Origin: Sphingomonas rubra
Lineage (GTDB): Bacteria; Pseudomonadota; Alphaproteobacteria; Sphingomonadales; Sphingomonadaceae
Reading direction: 5' to 3'
Assembly (NCBI RefSeq): GCF_900115745.1
Contig: NZ_FOXP01000004.1
Span: forward strand, 188,501 to 252,500
Length of the DNA: 64,000 bases
Position numbers and translations under genes: made by a program. Within the stretch, counting starts at the first letter, position 1; each line of letters begins with the position of its first letter. Below, piece after piece: positions 45,665 to 58,600 of the stretch. The notes beneath the pieces are model-generated. The model saw nothing but the letters and a program-made list of their open reading frames with translations, ran no database searches and was not told the DNA's origin.

Positions 45665-46432
45665 ATGACCGACCCGGCCGCACCTGACCCGCTCCGCTCG
45701 CTGACCGTGCGCGAGAAGGAGACGCTACGCCTGCTCGCCAAGGGGCATGATGCCAAGTCGGTCGCGCGCGAACTCGGCTTGTCCGTCCACACCGTCAACG
45801 AGCGACTGCGCGATGCCCGCCAGAAGCTGCGCGTGTCCAGCAGCCGCGAGGCCGCGCGCCTCTTCGCCGCGCACGAGGCTTCTCCCGAATTTGTCGTAGA
45901 CGACGGATTTGGGGTCGCCACCACCACCGATCCCCTGCTCCCTCCGAGGGAGCGAGGCGGGAGTATCCGTCTCGCCTGGTTTGGTGGAGGAATGCTCATC
46001 ATGTCGCTTATCATCGCAGCGCTGATCTTCTCGTCCGTGCCCGGCAGTGAAGACACGCAGGCCAGGAGGGCCCCGGCCACGCCGGTCAAGGTCGGGCCGT
46101 CGGCCGCTTCCGCCGCGGCCGAGGCCTGGCTGGCGCTACTCGATCAAGCACGCTGGCAGGAGAGTTGGAAGGCTGCTGCGCGCATGTTCACCTCGCAGGT
46201 GCCCGCACCTCAATGGGCGGCCATGGCAGGCGCGGTACGTAGGCCGCTCGGCCGCGTGTCGGATCGCCGTTTCGTCGACGCGACCGAGACCAATTCGCTG
46301 CCCAACATACCGCCCGGCGAGTACCAAGTCGTACAATTCGCGACCCGCTTCGCCGAACGTGAGGCCATCGAAACCGTCGTCCTGGCCCGCGAAGGCGGAG
46401 TCTGGAGAGTCGCGGGTTACTTCGTCAAATAA
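45665..46432 (+). CDS. LuxR-type HTH protein with membrane segment and DUF4019 domain
   Basis: The 255-aa protein has an N-terminal LuxR-type HTH (about 12-65, LTVREKETLRLLAKGHDAK... SVHTVNERLRD), a linker, one membrane helix at about 102-125, and a C-terminal DUF4019 domain at about 145-255 that would lie in the periplasm. This is the layout of a membrane-anchored transcription regulator sensing the envelope. No target is known. ATG 45665 is used. The linker DNA contains a small palindrome at 45937-45953. Confidence 0.88.
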   Translation: MTDPAAPDPLRSLTVREKETLRLLAKGHDAKSVARELGLSVHTVNERLRDARQKLRVSSSREAARLFAAHEASPEFVVDDGFGVATTTDPLLPPRERGGSIRLAWFGGGMLIMSLIIAALIFSSVPGSEDTQARRAPATPVKVGPSAASAAAEAWLALLDQARWQESWKAAARMFTSQVPAPQWAAMAGAVRRPLGRVSDRRFVDATETNSLPNIPPGEYQVVQFATRFAEREAIETVVLAREGGVWRVAGYFVK

Positions 46433-46439
46433 GCGAGAA

Positions 46440-46467
46440 GGGCCGCGGCATCCTTTCGCCGCGGCCC
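46440..46467. terminator. Hairpin between convergent HTH gene and rpoD
   Basis: GGGCCGCGGC (46440-46449) pairs perfectly with GCCGCGGCCC (46458-46467). It has no long T-run on the plus strand; on the minus strand T-rich sequence follows. It probably ends rpoD transcripts, perhaps both genes. Confidence 0.7.
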
Positions 46468-46473
46468 CTGATC

Positions 46474-48501
46474 TTACTGGTCGAGAAAGCTCCGCATCTT
46501 GCGGCTACGGCTCGGATGCTTGAGCTTCCGCAACGCCTTCGCCTCGATCTGCCGGATACGCTCGCGCGTGACCGAGAATTGCTGCCCGACCTCCTCCAGC
46601 GTGTGGTCGGTGTTCATGCCAATGCCGAAGCGCATCCGCAGCACGCGCTCCTCGCGCGGCGTCAGCGAGGCGAGGACGCGCGTCACCGTTTCCTTGAGGT
46701 TGGCCTGGATCGCGGCATCGACCGGGATCACCGCATTCTTGTCCTCGATGAAGTCGCCGAGATGCGAATCCTCCTCATCGCCGATCGGCGTTTCGAGGCT
46801 GATCGGCTCCTTGGCGATCTTCATCACCTTGCGAACCTTCTCCAGCGGCATCGACAGCCGCTCGGCCATCTCCTCCGGCGTCGGCTCGCGGCCCTGCTCG
46901 TGCAGGAACTGGCGACTGGTGCGGACCAGCTTGTTGATCGTCTCGATCATGTGGACCGGGATGCGGATCGTCCGCGCCTGATCGGCGATCGAGCGGGTGA
47001 TCGCCTGCCTGATCCACCAGGTCGCGTAGGTCGAGAATTTGTAGCCGCGGCGATACTCGAACTTGTCGACCGCCTTCATCAGGCCGATATTGCCTTCCTG
47101 GATCAGGTCCAGGAACTGCAACCCGCGGTTGGTGTATTTCTTGGCAATCGAGATCACCAGGCGCAGGTTCGCCTCGACCATCTCCTTCTTGGCGATGCGC
47201 GCCTCGCGCTCCGCCTTCTGCACCATGTTGACGATGCGGCGGAACTCGACCAGCGCCATGCCCGTCGCCTGGCTGATCTCGCCGATCTCGGTGCGGATGC
47301 GATCGACCGCATCGCCCTCGTTGCTGACGAACGCCGCCCATTTCTTGTCGATCTTGCCGACCGTCTGAAGCCAGGTGTCGTCGAGCTCGTGCCCGACATA
47401 GCGGTCGAGAAAGTCCTTGCGGTTGACCTTGTGCCGCTCGGCCAACCGCAGCATCTGCCCGCCCAGCGCGGTCAGGCGCCGGTTGAAGGCGTAGAGCTGG
47501 TCGACCAGATACTCGATCTTGGCATTGTGGAACTGGACGCTCTCGACCTCGGCGGTCAGCTCCTCGCGCAGCTTCTGGTATTTGCGCTCGTCCGCCGCCG
47601 ACAGCTCGCCACCCGCCGACATGGCGGTCAGCCGCGTCTGCTGCAGTTTGGCGAACTTCTTGTAGAGCGCGGTAATGTTGGCGAACCGCTCCAGCGCCAT
47701 CGGCTTGAGCTGTTCTTCCATCTGGGCGAGCGAGAGGGTGTTGTCCTCCTCCTCTTCCTCCGTGGCGCGGGGCGCACGACGCTCGGTCATGTCGTCCTCG
47801 TCGTCGGCGGACGCTTCCTCCGGCTCCGCTTCCTCCTTGAAGCTGGCGCCCGCGGTCTTCTCGCTGATCTCGTCGCCTTCTTCCTCGGCGCCCTCGACCT
47901 GCTCGGCCGACGGACCCTTGGAGAGCATCGCGTCGAGATCGAGAATCTCGCGCAGCTGCATCGTGCCTTCGTTGAGCGCGGTGGACCAGTCGATGATCGC
48001 GTTGAACGTGATCGGCGACTCGCACAGCCCCAGGATCATCGTGTCGCGTCCGGCCTCGATCCGCTTGGCGATCGCGATCTCGCCCTCGCGGCTGAGCAGC
48101 TCGACCGCTCCCATCTCGCGCAGGTACATGCGGACGGGATCGTCGGTGCGATCGACCGTCTCCTTCTTCTTCTCAGGCAGCGCCGCATCGGCGGTGCCGT
48201 CGTCGGCGGCCTCCGGCTCCTCGGCGTCGTCCGCGCGCTCCTCGGTCTCGCCGTCCTCGCCCGCCTCGTCGTTCTCGACGATGTTGATGCCCATCTCGTT
48301 CAGCGCCGAGGTCATGTCCTCGATCTGGTCGGAGGTCATCTCGCCCTGGGGCAACGCTTCGTTGAGCTGCTCATAGGTGATGTAGCCGCGCTTCTTGGCG
48401 CGCGCGATCACCTTCTTGACGCCAGCGTCGTTGAGATCGATCAGCGGCGCATCGCCCGTGTCGGGAGCGTCGTTGTCAGCCGCCATGTTCGCCTTCGCCA
48501 T
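46474..48501 (-). CDS. rpoD: RNA polymerase primary sigma factor RpoD
   Basis: The 675-aa sigma-70 has region 1.1 (about 20-80), an acidic Glu/Asp-rich spacer, the large non-conserved region, and regions 2-4. Region 2 shows [17 protein letters not shown]; region 4 ends with [17 protein letters not shown]. The ATG at 48501 is used; the preceding in-frame codon at 48504 is TTG. It shares TGATG with the dnaG stop, so the two are coupled as in the macromolecular synthesis operon (here without rpsU). Confidence 0.97.
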   Translation of the reverse strand: MAKANMAADNDAPDTGDAPLIDLNDAGVKKVIARAKKRGYITYEQLNEALPQGEMTSDQIEDMTSALNEMGINIVENDEAGEDGETEERADDAEEPEAADDGTADAALPEKKKETVDRTDDPVRMYLREMGAVELLSREGEIAIAKRIEAGRDTMILGLCESPITFNAIIDWSTALNEGTMQLREILDLDAMLSKGPSAEQVEGAEEEGDEISEKTAGASFKEEAEPEEASADDEDDMTERRAPRATEEEEEDNTLSLAQMEEQLKPMALERFANITALYKKFAKLQQTRLTAMSAGGELSAADERKYQKLREELTAEVESVQFHNAKIEYLVDQLYAFNRRLTALGGQMLRLAERHKVNRKDFLDRYVGHELDDTWLQTVGKIDKKWAAFVSNEGDAVDRIRTEIGEISQATGMALVEFRRIVNMVQKAEREARIAKKEMVEANLRLVISIAKKYTNRGLQFLDLIQEGNIGLMKAVDKFEYRRGYKFSTYATWWIRQAITRSIADQARTIRIPVHMIETINKLVRTSRQFLHEQGREPTPEEMAERLSMPLEKVRKVMKIAKEPISLETPIGDEEDSHLGDFIEDKNAVIPVDAAIQANLKETVTRVLASLTPREERVLRMRFGIGMNTDHTLEEVGQQFSVTRERIRQIEAKALRKLKHPSRSRKMRSFLDQ

Positions 48502-50375
48502 CAATGTCCCTCGGTACCCAACGATCGGGCGTCTTCGTTCGACTGCACCAGATTTGCAAGCCGCGCGTCGAGCGCCTGTTTCTCTCTCACCAACGCCACC
48601 TGCCGTTCGAACGCCTCATCGGTGAAGCGCGCCTGCATCGCGGCGGTGGCCGCGGCCAGCTGCGCATCGACCTCGGGTCGGGCGATCAGGATCGTGATCG
48701 CCTCGTCCAGGTCTTCGCGTGCCCGCGCCTCGTCCCCCGATCGCTGCGTGAACGTATAAGGCATCGTATCGGCCCGCAGCAGATCGCTGGCGATCGCCTC
48801 GAAACCGGATGTCGCCAATATGGTGACCAGCCGAGCGCTATCAAGCGCGTCGCCGCGCCGGTCCTCCAGGGCGACGTCGACCACCGCCTCGAACAGCCGA
48901 CCGAGCGCCCCGTCCGCCATTTTGAGGCTGCCCAGCACCTCCACGTGCCGTGCGATCTCCGCCGGGTGGCGGATCAGCCCGGCGAGCACCGCCTTGGCGA
49001 GCACCCGGTCGATCCCGCCTTGCGCGCGCACCGCCTTGGCCTCGGGTGTCGCAGGCGGGGCAGGGGGGCGCCACGGTGCCTTGCCGCCGCGCTGGAAGGG
49101 CGTGAAGGGCTTTCGCTGCGGCGCGAAATGCGCGTCGCCGCGACGGCGGAACTCCGCCTGATATTCCGACCGTACGCCGACGTCGGCGATCTGCCCGGCG
49201 AGTTCGCCCAGCCGCCGCTTCAACCCCGCTCGCTGCTCGGGCGTGTCGAGCGGCTCGGCGGCGAGCTCGGCCTGCCATAATCGGTCGACCAGCGGCTGCG
49301 GCTCGGCGAGCAGCTTCTCCATCGCCGCCGCGCCGCCCGCCTTGACCAGGTCGTCTGGGTCCTGCCCCTGCGGCAGCGTCACGAACGACAGGCTGCGCCC
49401 CGGTGCCAGCATCGGCAACGCGCGGTGCGCCGCCCTGAGCGCCGCCTTCTGCCCCGCCGCGTCACCGTCGAAGCACAGCACGGGCACGTCGACCATCCGC
49501 CACAGCCGCTCCAGTTGCGCTTCGGTCAGCGCGGTGCCGAGCGGGGCGACGCACTCGCCGATGCCCGCCTGCGCCAGCGCGATCACGTCCATATAGCCCT
49601 CGACCACGAGCACGCGGTTGGCCTTGCGCGCGGCCGGCGCGGCACGGTCGAGATTGTAGAGCGTCCGCCCCTTGTCGAAGAGCGGCGTGTCGGGCGAGTT
49701 CAGATATTTGGGCTCGCCTTGGTCGAGGATGCGCCCGCCGAACGCGATCGTCCGCCCGCGCGCGTCGCGGATCGGGATCATCAGCCGGCCGCGGAACCGG
49801 TCGTAAGGCTCCTTGCCCTCGACCTGGATTAGCAGCCCCGCCTTGACCAGCTTGGCGTCGCCGTATTCCTTCAACGCCGTCTTCAGCCGCCCGCGGCTGT
49901 CGGGCGCATAGCCCATGCCGAACGCCCGCGCCGTCTCCGCCGAGATGCCGCGCCGCTCCAGCAGCGCGCGCGCGTCACCGCCGCCGAGCCCATGCAACTG
50001 CTCGACGAACCAGGCGGCGGCATCCTCGCTCGCCTCGTGCAGACCCTTGGCGCGTTCGGCCTTCTCGGCCGAGCGGCGATCCTGCGCGGGCATCTCCATG
50101 CCCGCTACCTGCGCCAGTTCCTTGACCGCATCGATGAAGGGCAGGCCGCGCTGATCGGTCATCCACTTGATCGCGTCGCCGTGCGCCGAGCAGCCGAAAC
50201 AGTGGTAGAAGCCCTTGTCGTCGTTGACGTAGAAGGACGGCGTCTTCTCGTTATGGAACGGGCAGCAGCCCCGCATTTCGCGGCCGGCCTTCTGCAACTT
50301 GGTCGTCTTGCCGATCAACCCGGACAGCGACGTGCGCGCGCGCAGTTCGTCCAGAAAGGCGGGCGAGAGACTCAT
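48501..50375 (-). CDS. dnaG: DNA primase DnaG
   Basis: The 624-aa primase has the N-terminal zinc ribbon (C38, H41, C59, C62), a TOPRIM core with EGYMD and DGDAAG, and a C-terminal helicase-binding domain. It makes RNA primers at the fork. The start at 50375 (MSLSPAF) is chosen; the in-frame start at 50402 adds nine residues not typical for the family. Upstream lies a 33-base inverted repeat and yqeY. Confidence 0.97.
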   Translation of the reverse strand: MSLSPAFLDELRARTSLSGLIGKTTKLQKAGREMRGCCPFHNEKTPSFYVNDDKGFYHCFGCSAHGDAIKWMTDQRGLPFIDAVKELAQVAGMEMPAQDRRSAEKAERAKGLHEASEDAAAWFVEQLHGLGGGDARALLERRGISAETARAFGMGYAPDSRGRLKTALKEYGDAKLVKAGLLIQVEGKEPYDRFRGRLMIPIRDARGRTIAFGGRILDQGEPKYLNSPDTPLFDKGRTLYNLDRAAPAARKANRVLVVEGYMDVIALAQAGIGECVAPLGTALTEAQLERLWRMVDVPVLCFDGDAAGQKAALRAAHRALPMLAPGRSLSFVTLPQGQDPDDLVKAGGAAAMEKLLAEPQPLVDRLWQAELAAEPLDTPEQRAGLKRRLGELAGQIADVGVRSEYQAEFRRRGDAHFAPQRKPFTPFQRGGKAPWRPPAPPATPEAKAVRAQGGIDRVLAKAVLAGLIRHPAEIARHVEVLGSLKMADGALGRLFEAVVDVALEDRRGDALDSARLVTILATSGFEAIASDLLRADTMPYTFTQRSGDEARAREDLDEAITILIARPEVDAQLAAATAAMQARFTDEAFERQVALVREKQALDARLANLVQSNEDARSLGTEGH

Positions 50376-50447
50376 GCGCGGGTTATACAACCTATGCCGC
50401 AACGCGCGGCGCGTGGCAATCCGCCGGGTGCTGGAAGAAGAAGGATC

Positions 50448-50622
50448 GTTCGCGCGGAGACGCGGAGCCGCGGAGAAGAAGAAATAGATGAGGCGCTGCG
50501 CGCGGCTCTCGTCGTGCCGCAGGCTATCGAGTCAAACGCATGGCCAGGTACCGGCGCGCGTGAAGCACGACGTCATCGCCCGCCCCACTCTTCTTCTCCG
50601 CGGCTCCGCGCCTCCGCGCGAA
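50448..50622. repeat. 33-base inverted repeat flanking 109 bases between yqeY and dnaG
   Basis: The arms at 50448-50480 and 50590-50622 are reverse complements at 32 of 33 positions (TTCGCGCGGAGACGCGGAGC... type, with internal GCGGAG repeats). The intervening 109 bases have no recognised gene. The right arm begins 11 bases after the yqeY stop. The rest of the gap (50376-50447) has no identified site. Confidence 0.85.
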
Positions 50623-50633
50623 CAAAAACCTTC

Positions 50634-51086
50634 TTACGACAACGCCGCCTTCACCAGCCCGCTGGCCTTGCTCATGTCGAGCGTCGACGCATGCCGCGCC
50701 TTCAGTTCCGCCATCACGCGGCCCATGTCCTTCATGCCGCCTGCGCCCAGTTCCGCCTTGATCGCCTCGATCGCGCTCCGCGTCTCGTCCTCGCTCATCT
50801 GGGTCGGCAGGAAGCGTTCGATCACCGCGACCTCCGCTTCCTCACCCTTCGCCAGCTCCTCGCGTCCGCCCTTGCGGTACATCTCGATCGACTCGCGGCG
50901 CTGCTTCACCATCTTCTGCAGCACTTCGACGACCAGCGCGTCGTCGTCGTCCGGCGCCTTGCCGGTGCGCGCCTCGATGTCGCGGTTCTTGATCGCCGCC
51001 TGGATCAGCGACACGGCGTTGCGGGTTTCCTTGTCGCCGGCCTTCATGGCGGCGACCTGGGCGGATTTGATGTCGTCTCGGATCAT
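50634..51086 (-). CDS. GatB/YqeY domain-containing protein
   Basis: The 150-aa protein matches the stand-alone YqeY family, related to the C-terminal tRNA-binding domain of GatB, with RNAVSLIQAAIKNRDIEAR and the C-terminal MSKASGLVKAAL. It may bind tRNA, but its role is not defined. It is upstream of dnaG-rpoD on the same strand and divergent from carA, with 87 bases between start codons. Confidence 0.93.
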   Translation of the reverse strand: MIRDDIKSAQVAAMKAGDKETRNAVSLIQAAIKNRDIEARTGKAPDDDDALVVEVLQKMVKQRRESIEMYRKGGREELAKGEEAEVAVIERFLPTQMSEDETRSAIEAIKAELGAGGMKDMGRVMAELKARHASTLDMSKASGLVKAALS

Positions 51087-51173
51087 GCCCGTCTTATTGA
51101 CGAAGGGGAGGGCGGGGTCTAGCGGGCGGCGCTTAGCGACATCGCCGTTTTTTCCAGGAGTGCCCGCCCGACC

Positions 51174-52460
51174 ATGGCCGACGCAACGCCCCTTGCCGTG
51201 CCCGCCGCCCCGGAAGGCGCCACCGGCGTCCTCGTCCTGTCGACCGGCGACGTGATCTGGGGCCACGGCTTCGGCGCGGAAGGGCAGGCGGTCGGCGAGG
51301 TGTGCTTCCACACCGCGATGACCGGTTACCAGGAGATCATGACCGACCCGAGCTTCGCCGGGCAGATGGTTGCCTTCACCTTTCCCCATATCGGCAACGT
51401 CGGCGCCAACCCCGACGACGTCGAGGCGGACGCACCCCACGCCACCGGCATGATCGTGCGCGAGGTGCCGACCGAGCCGTCCTCCTTCCGCGCGATGGAG
51501 AATCTCGACGGCTGGATGCGCCGTCACGCGCGCATCGGCCTCGCCGGCATCGACACCCGCGCGCTCACCCGCCGCATCCGCGAGGGCGGCGCGCCCACGG
51601 GCGTCATCGCGCACGCCGCCGATGGCCGGTTCGACCTCGACGCGCTCCGCACCATGGCAGCCGACTGGCCCGGCCTCGAAGGCATGGACCTGGCGAAGAG
51701 CGTTTCCACCGAAACGCACTATGGCTGGGAAGGCGGCATCTGGCACCTCGGCTTCGGCTACGGAGAGGGTGCTTCGACTGCGGCGCGGGGCGCCGCAGTT
51801 CATCCTGAGCTTGTCGAAGGGCTCAGCACGAACGGGCAAGGGGAGGTAGGCGCACCTTCCCCGTTCGCCCTGAGCGAAGTCGAAGCGCAGGCCCCGCGCA
51901 AACCCCACGTCGTCGCGATCGATTACGGCAGCAAACGCAACATCTTCCGCAATCTTGCTCTCGCAGGAGCGAAAGTGTCGGTGGTGCCCGCCACCGCGAC
52001 CGTTGACCAAATCATGGCGCTGAAGCCCGACGGTATCTTCCTCTCCAACGGCCCCGGCGACCCTGCCGCGACCGCGGAATACGCCGCCCCCGTCATCCGC
52101 GAGCTGCTCGACGCGAAGCTGCCGCTGTTCGGCATCTGCCTCGGCCACCAGCTCCTCGCCCTGACGCTCGGCGCCCGCACCACCAAGATGTTCCAGGGCC
52201 ACCGCGGCGCCAACCACCCGGTCAAGCGCCTGTCCGACGGCGCGGTCGAGATCACCAGCATGAACCACGGCTTCGCGGTCGAACGCGACAGCCTGCCGGA
52301 GGGGGTGCGGGAGACGCATGTGTCGCTCTTCGACGGCTCCAACGCGGGGCTGGAGATTAATGGCGGTCGCGCGTTCAGCGTCCAGTACCATCCGGAAGCG
52401 AGTCCGGGACCGCAGGATAGCTTGTATTTGTTCGAGCGGTTTGTGGGGCTCATAGCATGA
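51174..52460 (+). CDS. carA: Carbamoyl-phosphate synthase small subunit, with repeat-derived insertion
   Basis: The 428-aa glutaminase subunit supplies ammonia to CarB. The class I amidotransferase triad is C322, H406 and E408. It is about 40 residues longer than the usual 380-395. The extra segment, residues about 200-238, has the translated composition of a palindromic repeat (HPELVEGLS, FALSEVEAQ) and lies between the N-terminal domain and the amidotransferase domain. The frame is intact, so the protein is probably functional. ATG 51174 gives the conserved start. The stop overlaps the next gene in ATGA. Confidence 0.95.
   Translation: MADATPLAVPAAPEGATGVLVLSTGDVIWGHGFGAEGQAVGEVCFHTAMTGYQEIMTDPSFAGQMVAFTFPHIGNVGANPDDVEADAPHATGMIVREVPTEPSSFRAMENLDGWMRRHARIGLAGIDTRALTRRIREGGAPTGVIAHAADGRFDLDALRTMAADWPGLEGMDLAKSVSTETHYGWEGGIWHLGFGYGEGASTAARGAAVHPELVEGLSTNGQGEVGAPSPFALSEVEAQAPRKPHVVAIDYGSKRNIFRNLALAGAKVSVVPATATVDQIMALKPDGIFLSNGPGDPAATAEYAAPVIRELLDAKLPLFGICLGHQLLALTLGARTTKMFQGHRGANHPVKRLSDGAVEITSMNHGFAVERDSLPEGVRETHVSLFDGSNAGLEINGGRAFSVQYHPEASPGPQDSLYLFERFVGLIA
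51771..51887. repeat. REP-like element inserted in frame in carA
   Basis: The outer GCTTCGACT / AGTCGAAGC ends (51771-51779 and 51879-51887), an inner CTGCGGCG / CGCCGCAG hairpin, and TCATCCTGAGCTTGTCGAAG with CGCCCTGAGCGAAGTCGAAG identify the common sphingomonad repeat of the CTTCGACAAGCTCAGG type. Length is 117 bases, a multiple of three, so carA stays open. Confidence 0.85.
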
Positions 52461-52944
52461 ACTTCACAAGAATAGTCCTTGCTGTCTCGCTTGCGCTCCA
52501 ACTCGCGTCTGGTGCTGCGGCGCAGAAGGCGGGCAAGCCACCGGTGCTGATGCAGTTTCAGTGGTCGCTGTCATGCCGAGGCGAGCAGGTCGGCACGGAT
52601 GGGCAACCGCTATGCTCGGCACAGTACATTGGCTCCCCGAACCTTCAGGTTTCCCGGACTGACACTGGTATGAGGCTCGTGACGACGGCGGACTGCGGTC
52701 GTGGTCCGAACCAATTCGGGCAAGACGTCCCCGCCTATCGCAAGATCGGGATTGACGTCGCACTTGAGTCAGGCGTGTCGGCGGAGAGGATCCAACGGCT
52801 CGTCATGCTGAACCTGAAAGATTTTCCAAAATTGATCCGCAAAGCCTGTCCATCGTCATACAACAGCGGTAAGTTTGACTTGGAGGAAGGGCATCTGCCG
52901 ATAATGATAAACTCCGTCTTCGTAATTAAGCAGGTGCGCTACTA

Positions 52945-52945
<1 letters not shown>
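52457..52945 (+). CDS. Exported hypothetical protein between carA and carB
   Basis: The 162-aa product has a signal peptide ([19 protein letters not shown], likely cleaved after AAAQ or nearby) and four cysteines at 40, 53, 80 and 131, which could form two disulfides. I do not recognise a family. It overlaps carA by ATGA and carB by one base (TAATG), so it is translated with both. The DNA is visibly less GC-rich and has more A/T-ending codons than its neighbours, suggesting later acquisition. Confidence 0.75.
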
Positions 52946-56286
<3,341 letters not shown>

Positions 56287-56359
56287 TTTTCGTTAAATTT
56301 CGAGATTGTGCGCGCGCGGGCGACCACCGCGCGGGGCGAATTGCAATGGGGACTAAGTG

Positions 56360-56836
56360 ATGGCCACCGTCGAGAAGATGCCGATGCTGCAGGAGGGACA
56401 TGACACCCTCTCGGCGGACCTGAAGCGTCTGAAAGCGGAACGTCCCGAGATCGTCGACGCGATCGAGGAGGCGCGCGCCCACGGCGACCTGTCCGAGAAT
56501 GCCGAATATCACGCCGCGAAGGAGCGCCAGGGGCAGATCGAGGCGTCGATCGCCGATATCGAGGACAAGCTGAGCCGCGCCCAGATCATCGATCCGCGGG
56601 ACCTGTCGGGCGACAAGGTCGTGTTCGGGGCGACGGTGACGCTGCTCGACGACGACGATAAGCCGGTCAAGTACCAGATCGTCGGCCAGACCGAGGCGAA
56701 CGCCAAGACCGGGCGGATCAGCTACAATTCGCCGCTCGGCCGCGCGCTGATCGGCCGCCGCGTCGACGACGAGGTCGAGGTGTCGGTGCCCGCGGGTGAT
56801 CGCTACTACGTCGTGGCGAAGGTGGAATTCATCTGA
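56360..56836 (+). CDS. greA: Transcript cleavage factor GreA
   Basis: The 158-aa GreA has the N-terminal coiled coil with the acidic tip ([20 protein letters not shown]) and a C-terminal domain with [11 protein letters not shown]. It rescues backtracked RNA polymerase through the secondary channel, the site also used by DksA, encoded elsewhere in this window. ATG 56360 is chosen over the in-frame GTG at 56357. A GGGGA site lies 7 bases upstream. Confidence 0.96.
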   Translation: MATVEKMPMLQEGHDTLSADLKRLKAERPEIVDAIEEARAHGDLSENAEYHAAKERQGQIEASIADIEDKLSRAQIIDPRDLSGDKVVFGATVTLLDDDDKPVKYQIVGQTEANAKTGRISYNSPLGRALIGRRVDDEVEVSVPAGDRYYVVAKVEFI

Positions 56837-56856
56837 GCGACTGGCGTCAATGGCGG

Positions 56857-57468
56857 GTGACCGCGGCCATTGCGGCCGTGACGGTCCTCGTCTCGCTCCT
56901 GATCCTGCTGACCGGTAATCTGCCGGCCGCCGCGATCGACGGCGGGTTCATTCCGGCGCGGGCCGGCGCCGGCAGTCTTGCCGATCACGGGTTCGCACTG
57001 CCGGCATGGCTGACGCCGGCCACCGCCACGCTGGTTCATGGCGGGGTGGCGCATCTGCTGCTCAACCTCGTCATCATGATCTTCTGCGGCAAGCAGGTGG
57101 AACGCGCGCTCGGCGGCGCATCGATCGCGCTGCTCTACGGGATCGGCGCCTATGCCGGCGCGCTCGGCCACTGGGCGTTCTCGCCCGGGTCGATCCTCCC
57201 CATGATCGGCGCGAGCGGCGCAGTCTCCGCGATCGTCGCCGCCTACGCGCTGCTGTTCGGCGAGCGGCGGACCCGCGCGATCGGTCCGTTCTCCGCCGAC
57301 GTCCTGCACGTCGCGTGGCTCGCCGCCGCTTGGATCGGCATCCAATTGCTGATGGGGGTGGCCGGCTTCGCCGGAGCCTCGGTGGCGATCGGCGCCCATA
57401 TCGGTGGTTTCGCTGCCGGGCTGGTCCTTACCCGGCCGCTGCTACGCTGGCATTACCGCCACGCCTGA
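56857..57468 (+). CDS. Rhomboid family intramembrane serine protease
   Basis: The protein of about 203 residues has six or so membrane helices and the rhomboid catalytic features: HGGVAHLLLN, the active-site serine in GASGAVSA, and the histidine in GAHIGGFAAG. It cleaves membrane substrates within the bilayer; the substrate is unknown. The start is uncertain. GTG 56857 is given, but the frame stays open upstream to a CTG at 56833 that overlaps the greA stop, with a plausible LSDWRQWR leader. A true start could be there or in between. Confidence 0.85.
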   Translation: MTAAIAAVTVLVSLLILLTGNLPAAAIDGGFIPARAGAGSLADHGFALPAWLTPATATLVHGGVAHLLLNLVIMIFCGKQVERALGGASIALLYGIGAYAGALGHWAFSPGSILPMIGASGAVSAIVAAYALLFGERRTRAIGPFSADVLHVAWLAAAWIGIQLLMGVAGFAGASVAIGAHIGGFAAGLVLTRPLLRWHYRHA

Positions 57469-57547
57469 CTGGCAGATCGATGTCACGATGGCTCCACGCC
57501 GCGGTCTTCTCGCGAGACGCCGACGGTAGACCGACGGCGCTCGAACG

Positions 57548-57778
57548 TCACACCGCGGGGTGTGAAAGCAGGTCGGGTTCAAGCAACCGGTGCAGGTGCA
57601 CCACCACGAACCGCATCTCCGCGTCGTCGACCGTGCGCTGCGCGGCGGCACGCCACGCCTTCTCGGCGCTGGCATAGTCGGGGAAAATCCCCACGACGTC
57701 GAGGTTGGCGGGATCGGCGAAATCGAGCGTCTGGGGATCGCGCACGCGGCCGCCGAAGACGAGGTGGAGCTTGCTCAT
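57548..57778 (-). CDS. DUF4170 domain protein
   Basis: The 76-aa protein fits DUF4170, a short alphaproteobacterial family of unknown function, with HLVFGGRVRDPQTLDF and VGIFPDYASAEKAWRAAAQRT. No signal or membrane segment. A GGGAG site precedes the ATG. It is downstream of the four-gene membrane operon, separated by a hairpin. Confidence 0.88.
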   Translation of the reverse strand: MSKLHLVFGGRVRDPQTLDFADPANLDVVGIFPDYASAEKAWRAAAQRTVDDAEMRFVVVHLHRLLEPDLLSHPAV

Positions 57779-57800
57779 GCGCCGCTCCCTAACGACAAGC

Positions 57801-57824
57801 GGCGCGGGATTGAAGCCCCGCGCC
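57801..57824 (-). terminator. Hairpin after the four-gene stress/membrane operon
   Basis: GGCGCGGG and CCCGCGCC pair perfectly over 8 bases across an 8-base loop. It lies 9 bases beyond the stop at 57833 in the direction of transcription. The following T content is modest, so termination is likely but not certain. Confidence 0.5.
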
Positions 57825-57832
57825 GTGTCCGC

Positions 57833-58294
57833 TCACGCGTTCTCGCTACGTTTCGCGGACTGCGCCGCGGCGCTGCCCGCACTCGACAGGGCCTTGCCAA
57901 CACCGTCGAGCAGTTCGCGCCCGCGATCCTTGGCCGCCGACGGCGTCAGGCCGGCGGAGTCGAGCTCCTGCCTTCCCGCCTCCTTGGCGGCGGCAAGCGC
58001 CTGACGAGCCGTCTCGCCGAGCCGCTTGCCGACGGGGGCGAGCAGTTCCTTCTCGCGCGCACTGCGCGGCAACAGCGCGCCGACCAGCGCCCCGACGGCG
58101 AGGCCGCCGACGACGATGCCGAGCGGATTGCCGTCGATCTGCCGTCCGGCACGTTCCACCGCGTCCTTCGCGGTCGCCTTGGAGTTGCGCAGTGCGTCCT
58201 CCGCCTTCTCGCGCACGTCGTGCACGACCTTGGCGGCGGCATCGCGGCCGTGCAGGTCATTGTCGGTGGGCTTGTGTTGATCGTGGGTCGGCAT
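57833..58294 (-). CDS. Ala-rich membrane-associated protein (DUF883-like)
   Basis: The 153-aa protein has a hydrophilic, acidic helical N-terminal part, a Gly/Ala/Val/Leu-rich membrane-like segment around 55-75 (GNPLGIVVGGLAVGALVGAL), and an Ala-rich amphipathic tail. The pattern is that of ElaB/YqjD-like (DUF883) proteins that attach to membranes, but identity is not secure. It is last in the operon of four and starts 3 bases after the DUF3618 stop. Confidence 0.7.
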   Translation of the reverse strand: MPTHDQHKPTDNDLHGRDAAAKVVHDVREKAEDALRNSKATAKDAVERAGRQIDGNPLGIVVGGLAVGALVGALLPRSAREKELLAPVGKRLGETARQALAAAKEAGRQELDSAGLTPSAAKDRGRELLDGVGKALSSAGSAAAQSAKRSENA

Positions 58295-58297
58295 GGA

Positions 58298-58600
58298 TCA
58301 GTCCTTCCTGGGCTGGGCGGGCACTGGCCTGGACGCCTTGCGATGGCGCCAGAACCCGATAATGCGATGGCGGGCGAGCAACAGGCCGATCGCGGCGATC
58401 GCCCCGGTGACGGCGCCCGGATTGCGCCGGGCACCCTCGACGGCGGCGCGCCCGGCGGCGGTGCCGACGGCCTGCGCCTCGCGAACGAGCAATTGGGGGT
58501 CGAGGCGTTCCTGCAACTGCGTCACCGTGCCCGACAACCGCTCGCGGGCGAGCGCGGCCTCCGCCTCGGCGGACAACAGCGTGGCAGCGGGATCGGTCAT
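58298..58600 (-). CDS. DUF3618-like small membrane protein
   Basis: The 100-aa product resembles DUF3618 proteins, with an N-terminal ARERLSGTVTQLQERLDPQ coiled-coil-like helix and a hydrophobic segment at about 65-80. Function is unknown; the family is commonly found with holin-like and DUF883-like genes. It overlaps the preceding gene by 4 bases (ATGA). Confidence 0.75.
   Translation of the reverse strand: MTDPAATLLSAEAEAALARERLSGTVTQLQERLDPQLLVREAQAVGTAAGRAAVEGARRNPGAVTGAIAAIGLLLARHRIIGFWRHRKASRPVPAQPRKD

Noticed and set aside
45937..45953. Small palindrome GCTCCCTCCGAGGGAGC in the HTH/DUF4019 gene as another repeat insertion
   Set aside because: It is too short to assign to a repeat family, and the linker it encodes is not clearly extra.
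48499..48504. A start one codon earlier for rpoD
   Set aside because: The codon at 48504 is TTG, while the next codon is an ATG that overlaps the dnaG stop as TGATG, the usual arrangement.
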